This document shows positions 14,002-21,937 of a stretch of DNA of 25,184 nucleotides, piece by piece (the first letter of the stretch is position 1; every line of letters begins with the position of its first letter). Source of the stretch: an uncultured bacterium. GTDB taxonomy: Bacteria > Cyanobacteriota > Vampirovibrionia > Gastranaerophilales > Gastranaerophilaceae. Location of the stretch: assembly GCA_902772945.1 (NCBI GenBank), contig CACYCU010000026.1, positions 1-25,184 on the forward strand, read 5' to 3'. The notes under the pieces were generated by a model. It did not search any database. It was not told where the DNA came from and saw only the letters and a list, made by a program, of their open reading frames with translations. The translations under genes were made by a program, and so were the position numbers.

Positions 14002-14657
14002 AACAATTCCTCTATGTATTTTTTATCATTATTTGCCAAAAGCGCATTTTTAAGTCTTGTACAAGATTCACATTTTCCGCAGTGTTTTTCCCCTCCTGCA
14101 TAACAACTTCTGACAAAACTTAAAGGTACATTTTTTTCCAAAGCTTGTTTTACTATATCATTTTTATCCGAATTTATCAAGGGCGCAATAACTTTCGGGT
14201 GATTGGAGGTTGAATATTCAAATTCCGCATTAATTTTGTCAATAAATTCTTTTGTATTATCAGAAAAGGTTTCTGCTTCTTCTTTATTTGCACCAATTAA
14301 TATATAATCATAACCTTCCCCGTCAGCGAACGCTCCTGCAATATTTAAAAATAGCCCGTTTCTATTGGGTACCCACACATTTTTGGCACTTTCAACGGGA
14401 TTGTCTATACCTTGAGGCAAATCATCTTCTGTAACAATTGATGTGTGAGTTATATTTTTCAACCACTCAAGTTCTATTACATTATGTTTAATTTTGTAAT
14501 AATCACAAATGGTTTTGGACGCTTGTATTTCTGCTTTTGCAGCTTTTTGTCCATAGTCAAAAGTTAGTGCTAAATCAATATTATATTTATCTTTGCACAA
14601 GCCCAAGCAGACAAGAGAATCAAGGCCGCCGGATAATAATATAATACCTCTACTCAT
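13998..14657 (-). CDS. queC: 7-cyano-7-deazaguanine synthase
   Basis: A 219-residue PP-loop enzyme that converts 7-carboxy-7-deazaguanine to preQ0 with ATP and ammonia, a step towards queuosine in tRNA anticodons. It has SGGLDS (residues 9-14, ATP loop), FDYGQKAAKAE (33-43), VPNRNGLFLNIAGAFA (97-111) and a four-Cys zinc site, Cys185, 193, 196, 199 (SCYAGGEKHCGKCESC). The open frame begins five codons earlier at 14672, but that ATG overlaps the SD itself (GAGGAG, inside codons 1-3); the ATG at 14657 is 7 bases after it and is chosen. It overlaps the HEAT gene by 8 bases. queD, queE and queF are not in the window. Confidence 0.96.
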   Translation of the reverse strand: MSRGIILLSGGLDSLVCLGLCKDKYNIDLALTFDYGQKAAKAEIQASKTICDYYKIKHNVIELEWLKNITHTSIVTEDDLPQGIDNPVESAKNVWVPNRNGLFLNIAGAFADGEGYDYILIGANKEEAETFSDNTKEFIDKINAEFEYSTSNHPKVIAPLINSDKNDIVKQALEKNVPLSFVRSCYAGGEKHCGKCESCTRLKNALLANNDKKYIEELF

Positions 14658-15585
14658 TTTCAGACTCCTCATATTCAGAAATTATTGAAACGGCTTCCAA
14701 CTTCAATGCATCAGAAAAATCCGGACAATTTACGACCTCATCAAGAATTTCCCTGCCAACAAGATTATATAATGCTATTAGTGCATTCTTTTTAACTTCA
14801 TCGTCTGAATCTTCTACAAGGCATTTTTTTATAACTTGAACAGACATAGGGTTTTCACTCTCCATAATGGCTTCTATTGCATTTATCCTTATTTGAGGAG
14901 ATTCATCAACAAGAGAATTTTTCAATGCGTTAAAGACTCTGTCATCATCTTGTTTTAATTTTCCTAAAGTTTCAATTATTCTCTCTTTTAAAAAGGTAAA
15001 TTTACTCCATATACCTTTTTGAGCTTCTAATATTCCAACGAGAGGTTCGACAGCTCTAACATCGCCGAGCATTCCGAGAGCACTTGCAGCACTTTCTCTT
15101 ACGTAAACTGATTTTTCATCTTCATCTTTTACAACCTCTATCAAAGGTGCTACGGCATATCTGTCGCCTATTTTACCTAATGCATCGGCACATGCAAGAC
15201 GTACTTTGTAGTTTTCATCCTTATTATTCAAGCAATATAAAAGCGGAGTAACAGCAGAGGTATCTTTCAAATTTGCAATAGCTTTTGTACACATTACTCT
15301 GACATTTATATAACGATCGGAATTTTCTTGAATATTTTTCATTAGCAATATATCAAGTAACGGACTTAAAGATTCTTTATCGCGCAGCCTGTCCAAACAC
15401 TGAATAATATTCATTAAGACTTCGGGATTCGTAACTTTTTGCAAAAAATAACAGTATATTTGTACAAGATTGTCCCGTTCGAATATTTCATCAAGGGCTT
15501 GAATATTTTTTATAACTTTACCTATATCGGATTCAGAATATACATCACATTTTTTTGCAATAGATTCAATAAAATCTTTATCCAC
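14650..15585 (-). CDS. HEAT-repeat protein
   Basis: A 311-residue all-helical protein built of HEAT/PBS-type repeats, clearest as VRLACADALGKIGDRYAVAPLIEVV, VRESAASALGMLGDVRAVEPLVGIL, ERIIETLGKLKQD and IRINAIEAIMES. Such solenoids are protein-binding scaffolds; in cyanobacteria related repeats occur in phycobilin lyases, but no lyase-specific feature is visible. The open frame could start 21 codons earlier inside tmk, but those starts lack an SD. GTG at 15583-15585, preceded by AGGGGA 4 bases upstream and overlapping the tmk stop by 8 bases, is preferred. It sits between tmk and queC; its partner is unknown. The start choice is the weakest part of this call. Confidence 0.8.
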   Translation of the reverse strand: MDKDFIESIAKKCDVYSESDIGKVIKNIQALDEIFERDNLVQIYCYFLQKVTNPEVLMNIIQCLDRLRDKESLSPLLDILLMKNIQENSDRYINVRVMCTKAIANLKDTSAVTPLLYCLNNKDENYKVRLACADALGKIGDRYAVAPLIEVVKDEDEKSVYVRESAASALGMLGDVRAVEPLVGILEAQKGIWSKFTFLKERIIETLGKLKQDDDRVFNALKNSLVDESPQIRINAIEAIMESENPMSVQVIKKCLVEDSDDEVKKNALIALYNLVGREILDEVVNCPDFSDALKLEAVSIISEYEESENE

Positions 15586-16189
15586 AATATCCCCTAATAA
15601 CTTCAACAACCTTTTTATGAATTTCTTCAATTGATAAAGAGGCATCAATAACTTTTATTCTGTTTGGCTCTTGTTTTGCCAATTCCAAATATCCTTGTCT
15701 GACTCTGTTATGGAATTCAATTCCTGCACTTTCCATACGATCTTTTTCACTGCCGACACGTTTCATAGAAGTTTCCACGTCAATATCAAAAACAAAAGTC
15801 AAATCAGGTTTTCTTCCTCCAGTTGCCAAATTATTCAGCATGTTAATTTCATTTAAATCTAAACCTCTGCCGTACCCTTGATATGCAACAGTTGAATCGA
15901 CATGCCTGTCGCAAAGAACAATTTTACCTTCTTGAACTGCCGGATTTACAATCGTATCGACATTTTGAGCTCTGTCAGCTAAAAATAAAAAAGATTCGCA
16001 TTTGTCTGATACCATGCCATCATAATTTAAAAGAATTCCCCTAAGCTTTTCGCCCAAGCCTTTCGCGCCGGGTTCCCGAGTTAAAACAACATCATGCCCT
16101 TTACCGGACAAAAATTCCGCTAACATTTTCATCTGCGTTGTTTTTCCACAACCGTCAGCACCCTCAAAAGTTATAAATAATCCCTTCAT
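15578..16189 (-). CDS. tmk: Thymidylate kinase
   Basis: A 203-residue kinase making dTDP from dTMP, essential for DNA synthesis. The P-loop is FEGADGCGKTTQ (residues 8-19), DRH is at 94-96 with STVAYQGYGRG (99-109), and the lid region KRVGSEKDRM is at about 143-152. Length is typical. There is no SD: the ATG lies 7 bases after a TATAAT hexamer, and with ATGACA as -35 the transcript should begin at or one base before the start codon, so the mRNA is probably leaderless. It leads the operon with the HEAT protein, queC, DUF366 and the SPOR protein. The common neighbour holB is absent. Confidence 0.97.
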   Translation of the reverse strand: MKGLFITFEGADGCGKTTQMKMLAEFLSGKGHDVVLTREPGAKGLGEKLRGILLNYDGMVSDKCESFLFLADRAQNVDTIVNPAVQEGKIVLCDRHVDSTVAYQGYGRGLDLNEINMLNNLATGGRKPDLTFVFDIDVETSMKRVGSEKDRMESAGIEFHNRVRQGYLELAKQEPNRIKVIDASLSIEEIHKKVVEVIRGYCG

Positions 16190-16196
16190 ACAGTTT

Positions 16197-16226
16197 ATTA
16201 TAACATTAAAAGTTTTCTTGTGTCAT
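16197..16226 (-). promoter_or_regulatory. Promoter of the tmk operon
   Basis: On the minus strand ATGACA (16221-16226), 18-base spacer, extended -10 TGT-TATAAT (hexamer 16197-16202). The predicted start is 16190 or 16189, where the tmk ATG begins. This is the best promoter match in the window and the clearest leaderless case. Confidence 0.65.
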
Positions 16227-16319
16227 TTATTTACTTTAACAGATAAGGAGTTTTTCCTCTTTTTAAATGATGTAGCAAAAATTATATTGTATAGAATATA
16301 AGTGTAGGAAATTTGGGTA

Positions 16320-17147
16320 ATGAGTCAGGATTTTGATTTCACATCTTATAATAAAATAAAAAGGATGTCTGAAGATGAACTTTCAGAACTTTGGGCAACA
16401 TACCTTGAGGATAAAACAAACAAATCCGTAAGAGATACACTGATTGTTCAGTATATCTATTTAATTAGGTATGTTGTAGGACGTGTTAAAGTAACTCTCC
16501 CGTCCACAATATCGGTTGAAGATATTGCAGGATACGGAGTTGAGGGATTGATTAATGCTATCGAAAGATATTCTCCTCAGAAAAATACCAGATTTGAAAC
16601 TTACGCACTTATAAGAATTAGGGGAGCAATATTAGACAAAATAAGAGCTCAAGATTTTCTTCCGAGAAGCCTGAGACGAAAGATAAAAGAAATTAAAAAC
16701 GCACAAGAAAATTTAAAACAAGAACTCGGAAGAATGCCAACAACACAAGAAGTTGCGCAATACTTAAATATGGATCCGGAAAAAGTAACGCAACTCTTGG
16801 CTGAAGATACAACAATAACTTCAATTTATGATAAAAAAGGTATAACCGAAGACAGCGTAGAAATTATAGACACTATCGAAGATACCAACAAACTTAACCC
16901 TCAAGAAAACGCTGAAGAAAAGAATGTAAAACAAGAACTTGAAAAAGCTCTTTTAAGACTTCCTGAACGTGAACGTATAATAATGGTTTTGTACTATCAA
17001 GAAAATATGACACTAAAAGAAATAGGCGAAACAATAAACATGTCAGAATCCCGAATTTGTCAGCTTCATGCTCAAGGTATCATGAAATTGAAAAATATTC
17101 TTTCAGAAAACAGAACTACAAGACTAAAACAGCAAATTATCTCTTAG
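16320..17147 (+). CDS. fliA: Flagellar-type sigma factor FliA (sigma-28/WhiG family)
   Basis: A 275-residue alternative sigma factor of the sigma-28 group. Region 2 covers about residues 40-110 (LIVQYIYLIRYVVGRV, SVEDIAGYGVEGLINAIERYSP, TRFETYALIRIRGAILDKIR), with DFLPRSLRRK at its end. Region 3 covers about 120-190, and region 4 about 207-260 with the helix-turn-helix MTLKEIGETINMSESRICQLHAQGIMKLK. It should direct late flagellar and chemotaxis genes; the anti-sigma factor flgM is not seen here. The SD is poor: AGGA lies about 10 bases before the ATG. A TAGAAT at 16292-16297 is a possible -10 without a clear -35. It diverges from tmk and its 3' end overlaps the OmpA-like gene by 11 bases. 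Confidence 0.93.
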   Translation: MSQDFDFTSYNKIKRMSEDELSELWATYLEDKTNKSVRDTLIVQYIYLIRYVVGRVKVTLPSTISVEDIAGYGVEGLINAIERYSPQKNTRFETYALIRIRGAILDKIRAQDFLPRSLRRKIKEIKNAQENLKQELGRMPTTQEVAQYLNMDPEKVTQLLAEDTTITSIYDKKGITEDSVEIIDTIEDTNKLNPQENAEEKNVKQELEKALLRLPERERIIMVLYYQENMTLKEIGETINMSESRICQLHAQGIMKLKNILSENRTTRLKQQIIS

Positions 17148-17658
17148 CCTTATAGTCAATTATGACGAAATCCACTCTGTTATCAATACCTTTTATTTCA
17201 GGGTTTACATTACCCCTAAAGGGCATAAATTCACCATATCCTATATCAAAAAGCTGTTCTTGAGAAACAGAACGACATTTTACAAGATATTCCACAATGC
17301 TTGCAGAACGCATCATAGATAATTCCCAATTTTCAAGCTTGTCAGAGCAAATACGATTTTGAATATGATCTTCAATAACACAAAAATTAGGCAAATCTTT
17401 TAATATTTCGGCAATCAAATTTAATGTATCTAACGAGCTTTCTTTCAAATTCCAATCACAATCGTCAAAAAAATGAGCTTCATCAATACTGATAATAAGT
17501 CCTCTGGGAACTATTGTATAAATCGTACCCAACGGCATATTTGGCTTAAATTTTTTCTCTATTGTTTCTGAAGTTATACTGGGATTTTCTGAAAATCCTG
17601 TGCAAAACAGCAGAATTAAAAACAAAGATATTAAATATGTATTTTGTAAATTTTTCAC
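17137..17658 (-). CDS. MotB/OmpA-like periplasmic domain protein
   Basis: A 173-residue protein with an N-terminal hydrophobic segment (residues about 8-22; signal peptide or anchor, no lipobox) and an OmpA-like domain (about 50-168). It is closest in pattern to the MotB stator C-terminus: VPRGLIISIDEAHFF, NWELSMMRSASIVEYL, DIGYGEFMPFRGN and NRVDFVII. The usual peptidoglycan-binding HTD is replaced by DHIQ, so wall binding may be altered. The cytoplasmic start and Asp-bearing membrane helix of MotB are not evident, so it is not a complete stator. The start is GTG with no SD; AATAAT 6 bases upstream could be a -10 of a leaderless transcript. It lies 41 bases after the M16-like gene. Confidence 0.82.
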   Translation of the reverse strand: MKNLQNTYLISLFLILLFCTGFSENPSITSETIEKKFKPNMPLGTIYTIVPRGLIISIDEAHFFDDCDWNLKESSLDTLNLIAEILKDLPNFCVIEDHIQNRICSDKLENWELSMMRSASIVEYLVKCRSVSQEQLFDIGYGEFMPFRGNVNPEIKGIDNRVDFVIIDYKAKR

Positions 17659-17699
17659 AAAATAATTATTTAATATTTATTCAAAAATACCATTCCCCT

Positions 17700-18905
17700 C
17701 TACGGCTTTAATATTGTTAAAACATAGTTGTTATTAAAATATTTATTCGCACAATATTTAATATCTTCAGGTTTTACAAGTTTTATTTTTTCTTCTGCTT
17801 TTTCAAAAAAATCAAAACCAAAACCCATAATTCCGTAATGCGCTAACCAATTTGCCTGCTGAGAATTAGTCTCGCTAATAAATGCCCATTTGCCTAAAAT
17901 ATTATTCTTTGCATTTTCAAGTTCTTCTTCATCAACAGGAATAGATTTTATTTTTTCAATTTCTTCCTCAAAACCTTTTAGAGAGGTTTCAATATTTTTG
18001 GGTTCTGTTGCTATATAAATAGAAAAATTAGCACCGAGTCTTGCTATATCATAAGCACTTCTTACAACATATGCGAGACCTTTTTTATCTCTCAATTCCA
18101 AAAACAATCTGGAAGACAATCCGCTTGCGCCAAGAATAATATTTAATAATGCCAACGCCGGATAATCTTTGCTGTCAGCAGTTTCACATAACCAGCCTTT
18201 TAATATATGAGATTGATTTAAATCAGACTGAATAATTTCAACTTCTTTTTTATCTGACAATTCAGGTCTTTTTAAATTTGGGAGCACAGGATTTGACTGT
18301 GGTAAATCTCCTAAATTTTTATCCAATAAATTGTTTACATATTCAAAATCTAAATCACCTACAAATGCAATTACTTTTTTACTGTCATTTAATATTGCAC
18401 TATATGAATCTTTAACATCAGATTTTTTAATGTTATTCAAATTCTCCAAAATTACTGAATTTGTAAAACCGTATGTGTGATTTTCATATATTTTTTTATA
18501 ATAATTATCAATAATTTTTGCTCTTGGAGAATCAAGCTCGGCAATAATTTCACCTTCTAATTTTGCTTTTTCTTTGTCAAAATCATCAAATGTGGAATTT
18601 TTAACTATGTCTGTAAAAATCTCCAATGCTTTTTCAAAATCTTCATTTAAGCATACAAACTTCAATTTTATATAATCTAATTTCAATTCCGAGGTAAATT
18701 CTATAGCATATTTATCTAATTCTTCAGACAATTCCTGAGCAGTTCTGTTTTTTGTTCCCTGCATAAAAAGTCTTGTCATTAAAGAGTTTACGCCTGCTTT
18801 TGACAAATTATTTATTGACATATTTAGATACAGTGCAATCCTTGGAGTATCAGGATTTCTTTTGTATACAAAATCTATATTATTACCAAGTTTAGTTATT
18901 TCCAT
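17700..18905 (-). CDS. M16-family peptidase homologue lacking the zinc motif
   Basis: A 401-residue protein with two M16 halves. The C-terminal half carries LFLELRDKKGLAYVV (about 267-281) characteristic of M16B proteins, and the N-terminal half has LFMQGTKNRTAQELSEELD. The HxxEH zinc-binding site expected at residues 41-45 is SLMTR, so it cannot be a peptidase alone. It resembles the non-catalytic subunit of heterodimeric M16B enzymes; an active partner is expected elsewhere in the genome. There is no signal peptide, implying a cytoplasmic location. The open frame extends 18 codons upstream, but the ATG at 18905 has GGAG 8 bases before it and is preferred. Confidence 0.88.
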   Translation of the reverse strand: MEITKLGNNIDFVYKRNPDTPRIALYLNMSINNLSKAGVNSLMTRLFMQGTKNRTAQELSEELDKYAIEFTSELKLDYIKLKFVCLNEDFEKALEIFTDIVKNSTFDDFDKEKAKLEGEIIAELDSPRAKIIDNYYKKIYENHTYGFTNSVILENLNNIKKSDVKDSYSAILNDSKKVIAFVGDLDFEYVNNLLDKNLGDLPQSNPVLPNLKRPELSDKKEVEIIQSDLNQSHILKGWLCETADSKDYPALALLNIILGASGLSSRLFLELRDKKGLAYVVRSAYDIARLGANFSIYIATEPKNIETSLKGFEEEIEKIKSIPVDEEELENAKNNILGKWAFISETNSQQANWLAHYGIMGFGFDFFEKAEEKIKLVKPEDIKYCANKYFNNNYVLTILKP

Positions 18906-18959
18906 AAAGCATCTCCCATAAGAAATTTTAACATAGCTGCATAAAAAAATAAAGACCAT

Positions 18960-18988
18960 TTGAATAATTATTTTGTTTCAAATACAAT
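18960..18988 (+). promoter_or_regulatory. Promoter of the ArsB/NhaD-type transporter gene
   Basis: TTGAAT (18960-18965), 17-base spacer, TACAAT (18983-18988), start near 18995, giving a short leader that contains AAGGAG just before the ATG at 19014. Confidence 0.5.
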
Positions 18989-19013
18989 TTAATAGAATGA
19001 TAAGGAGAGGAAA

Positions 19014-20339
19014 ATGGAACATTTACACACACTTGTGCAATCACATGCAGTAGTAGTATCTGCTGCAATATTATTGATTGCATATGTTTTCATTGCTTTG
19101 GAAAAAATTCCGAAAGTAACTATTGCTTTAATCGGAGCCGGATTAACTATTTTATTGGGTTTGGTAAGCCAAACAAAATTGGTTGATGGCTCAATTAATG
19201 CTAATTATTTTATAAACTTTGTTGATTTCAATGTAATATTTTTGCTTGTATCAATGATGATTATCGTTAGCATTGCAACAAGAAGCGGAATGTTTAATTG
19301 GATTGCAAACGAGCTTTTAAGATTAACCAAAGGTCATCCAAAGCTTGTGCTTTTTACATTAGGCATTTTCACCGCAGTTGCATCTGCTTTTTTGGATAAC
19401 GTAACGACAGTTATACTAATCATGCCGGTTACATTCTTCGTTGCAAAACATTTAGATATAAATCCGCTTCCGTTTTTAATTACGGAAATATTTGCATCAA
19501 ATATCGGGGGAACAGCAACACTAATCGGAGATCCGCCAAACATTATTATTGGAAGCGCAGCAGGCTTGTCGTTTATGGATTTTTTAAACGAATTAACAGG
19601 TGTAGTGCTTGTTATATTATTGGTAATTGTCGGAATTATGACATTTATTTTCAGAAAACAATTGAAAACAACGCCGGAAAAAATGGAGGCTGTTGCAAAT
19701 CTTGATAATTCAAAAACAATCACTGACTATCCGTTAATGATTAGAAGTGCTATTGTTTTAGGACTTGTTATTTTAGGTTTTATTCTTCATGATGTAACAC
19801 ATATTGAAACTTGCGTAACGGCAATGCTTGGCGCAAGCTTTTTACTTTTGTTTGAAAAACCGAAAGATATACTTGTTGACGTTGAATGGAATACAATATT
19901 CTTCTTTATCGGATTATTTATAATAATTGGCGGTCTGGAAGCATCAGGCGGTATAGCATTGATGGCTAAATGGATATTGGATATAACAAACGGTTCTCAA
20001 GAGGCAACTGCAATGATAATATTGTGGGCATCGGGTTTTGTCTCCGGTATAATCGACAATATTCCTTACACAGCAACAATGACACCAATGTTATTGGAAA
20101 TTCAAAAAACAATGGGCGGCGAATACACATTCCCGCTATGGTGGTGTTTGTCACTTGGTGCTTGTTTGGGCGGAAACATGACAATAATCGGTGCAGCAGC
20201 AAACGTTATTGTATCTGAGACTTCAGCTCATGAAGGTCATCCGATTGCATTTATGAAATTCCTAAAATACGGTATTATGACAATGATTATTTCATTGCTG
20301 ATAAGTTCCGTATATGTATACATAAGATTTTTACACTAA
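19014..20339 (+). CDS. ArsB/NhaD-type ion transporter (IT superfamily)
   Basis: A 441-residue inner-membrane protein with about eleven hydrophobic segments. Two inverted halves carry paired motifs: DNVTTVILIMP (128-138) with GGTATLIGDPPNIIIG (165-180), and DNIPYTATMTP (348-358) with GGNMTIIGAAANVIV (386-400). These are the substrate-site repeats of the ArsB/NhaD and OCA2 P-protein branch. A Na+/H+ antiporter or anion (arsenite, citrate-like) transporter are both possible; no arsenic genes are nearby, so sodium/proton exchange is slightly favoured. SD AAGGAGAGG lies just before the ATG, and a strong terminator follows 21 bases after the stop: a monocistronic gene. Confidence 0.92.
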   Translation: MEHLHTLVQSHAVVVSAAILLIAYVFIALEKIPKVTIALIGAGLTILLGLVSQTKLVDGSINANYFINFVDFNVIFLLVSMMIIVSIATRSGMFNWIANELLRLTKGHPKLVLFTLGIFTAVASAFLDNVTTVILIMPVTFFVAKHLDINPLPFLITEIFASNIGGTATLIGDPPNIIIGSAAGLSFMDFLNELTGVVLVILLVIVGIMTFIFRKQLKTTPEKMEAVANLDNSKTITDYPLMIRSAIVLGLVILGFILHDVTHIETCVTAMLGASFLLLFEKPKDILVDVEWNTIFFFIGLFIIIGGLEASGGIALMAKWILDITNGSQEATAMIILWASGFVSGIIDNIPYTATMTPMLLEIQKTMGGEYTFPLWWCLSLGACLGGNMTIIGAAANVIVSETSAHEGHPIAFMKFLKYGIMTMIISLLISSVYVYIRFLH

Positions 20340-20360
20340 TAGAAAACCAATAAAAAAAGA

Positions 20361-20395
20361 TAAAATTACCTCCTCTCACATAGGAGGTAATTTTA
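20361..20395 (+). terminator. Intrinsic terminator after the transporter gene
   Basis: Perfect 14-base inverted repeat TAAAATTACCTCCT (20361-20374) / AGGAGGTAATTTTA (20382-20395), 7-base loop. The A/T outer part of the stem provides the T-tract in both directions. Confidence 0.85.
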
Positions 20396-20460
20396 TTATA
20401 ATCATTTTACTAATCCTTTTGTACAATTATTTTTTGTATATTTGGTGTTTAAATTTTTGT

Positions 20461-21018
20461 ATGAAGAAATTTATTTTTGCAATTTTAACTCTTTTTTGTT
20501 CACAAGCTAACGTATTTTCAGAAGAAATACACTTTGATAACGAAACTTATAAGCTAAAATTTAGTGCGCTTGCTCCCAATACGCAAGGTTACGGAAACGA
20601 ATATTTTAAAAATACCGAAAACGTATCAGATTGGACAAAAATGATTGGCATATATTATTATCCGCAAGAAAATGATCCGCTGAATTATGCCAAAGAATTT
20701 GAAAGCACTATAGAAACAACAGATAATAGTGTGTTATTAAAGCTAATTGAAAACAAAAAAACAAACAAAGCAGTCATAAGTTTTCTTGTTAACGGGGAAG
20801 AAAATGCGCAAAAATTCTTTGAATATGATGTTTACAAATTTGAAAAACATCCGACAAAAGGAATGGTTGTATCAAAATATGCTGAAAAATTTAATTTCTC
20901 TAAAAACGAAGAAATTAACCAAATAGCGCAAAACGTTAAAGAAAACAACGACAAATATCTTGAGCTTTTAATTATTTCACAAACCCCTCTTGTTATAGAA
21001 AAAGATATTAAAATATAA
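20461..21018 (+). CDS. Small exported protein, function unknown
   Basis: A 185-residue protein not recognised. It has a signal peptide (MKKFIFAILTLFCSQANVFS, probable cleavage near residue 20) and a mature region rich in Lys, Asn, Glu and Tyr with no Cys after the signal, probably an alpha/beta periplasmic domain (KMIGIYYYPQENDPLNYAKEFES; GMVVSKYAEKFNFSKNEE). No known motif is visible. The open frame begins 14 codons upstream, but the ATG at 20461 starts a proper signal peptide. No SD is present; TTAAAT 6 bases upstream is a weak -10 candidate. It ends immediately before the convergent WG-repeat gene with no spacer. Confidence 0.75.
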   Translation: MKKFIFAILTLFCSQANVFSEEIHFDNETYKLKFSALAPNTQGYGNEYFKNTENVSDWTKMIGIYYYPQENDPLNYAKEFESTIETTDNSVLLKLIENKKTNKAVISFLVNGEENAQKFFEYDVYKFEKHPTKGMVVSKYAEKFNFSKNEEINQIAQNVKENNDKYLELLIISQTPLVIEKDIKI

Positions 21019-21903
21019 TTAATTCATCTTTTGTCTTAAAGTATCTTTTACTCTGCTCAAAGGGCCATTATTCGGTGTCCGCACATAATAATAATATTTC
21101 TTTACGTACGTAAAAGGATATTTTGGAAGCCAAGACAAACGCATAAATATAGAAACCGTATCTGCACCTTGAGAAAACATCAACTCATCTATTGTTTCTT
21201 CATGCGCAGGAGATATCGAAGAAATTAATTTTAACAAATAATCCGTAAAAGTAATCGCAGAATATCCCGATGCTGCAGCAGGTGAAGATATAAAAGAAGA
21301 TACGCCAAAATCTCCGTCATTTTCAATATCTTTTATATTTTCAGGAAGAACAAACGCCTCACCTTTGGCCTGCTCAACCTCATACCATTTTCCGTTATAT
21401 TGAAGCCTCATAATATTTGGTTTTGGCATATATATATCATCAAACTTGTTTTCTAATAATATATTTCCTTTAAAATCCGCTACTCCGTATTTATAATTTT
21501 TGCAAGTTAAAAACATTCCGCCAAAAAGAAGATTTATTGAAGAATATTCAGGCGGCAAAATAGCATCTCCCTTTTCATCATAAACACCATAATTAAAATC
21601 ATTACCGAATTTTACGTATTTACCCAAAATTCTGTCCACATGTCTATATTTAGGCTTTATCAAAAAGTTTCCGTCACTATCCATCAAACCATATTTATTT
21701 TTTTTCTGAATAATCCAAGATGAATTCCCGAGTCTTATCAATTTTTTATATTCCGGTTCTACAGTCACTATACCTTCAGAATTTTCTAATCCAAATAAAG
21801 ATTTGTCATTTTCAATAACTTTCATACCGACATTTGACAATTCAGCATTGGCCATATTTGAACAAAAAATTATAAAAGATAAAAGAACGAATAACTTTTT
21901 CAT
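21019..21903 (-). CDS. Exported WG-repeat protein
   Basis: A 294-residue protein with a signal peptide (MKKLFVLLSFIIFCSNMANA, cleavage near residue 20) followed by four or so WG-type beta repeats: LFGLENSEGIVTVEPEYKKL, KYGLMDSDGNFLIKPKYRHV, NYGVYDEKGDAILPPEYSSI, KYGVADFKGNILLENKFDDI. WG repeats form beta-rich surfaces of unknown ligand. The C-terminal about 100 residues are not repeat-like and include a Ser/Ala-rich stretch (FISSPAAASGYSA). The open frame extends 17 codons into the divergent gene, but the ATG at 21903 is chosen for its signal peptide. No SD: TGT-TATCAT ends 6 bases before the ATG, so a leaderless transcript is likely. Confidence 0.88.
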   Translation of the reverse strand: MKKLFVLLSFIIFCSNMANAELSNVGMKVIENDKSLFGLENSEGIVTVEPEYKKLIRLGNSSWIIQKKNKYGLMDSDGNFLIKPKYRHVDRILGKYVKFGNDFNYGVYDEKGDAILPPEYSSINLLFGGMFLTCKNYKYGVADFKGNILLENKFDDIYMPKPNIMRLQYNGKWYEVEQAKGEAFVLPENIKDIENDGDFGVSSFISSPAAASGYSAITFTDYLLKLISSISPAHEETIDELMFSQGADTVSIFMRLSWLPKYPFTYVKKYYYYVRTPNNGPLSRVKDTLRQKMN

Positions 21904-21925
21904 AATTTTATGATAACATAAAATT
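21904..21925. promoter_or_regulatory. Symmetric bidirectional promoter between WG-repeat and AsmA-like genes
   Basis: A perfect 9-base inverted repeat AATTTTATG / CATAAAATT separated by ATAA. Each strand reads as an extended -10: TGT-TATCAT on the minus strand (hexamer 21910-21915, start at the WG-repeat ATG) and TGA-TAACAT on the plus strand (hexamer 21914-21919, start near 21926, leaving a 12-base leader with SD GAGG). It could equally be an operator. No clear -35 on either side. Confidence 0.45.
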
Positions 21926-21937
21926 AGAGGGAAATCT

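Noticed and set aside
14658..14672. Upstream ATG for queC adding five residues
   Set aside because: The SD GAGGAG lies within those codons and is correctly spaced for the ATG at 14657.
16241..16275. AAGGAG followed by TTTTTCCTC and an ATG upstream of fliA
   Set aside because: The ATG opens only a two-codon frame and the apparent hairpin has too few pairs to be a terminator.
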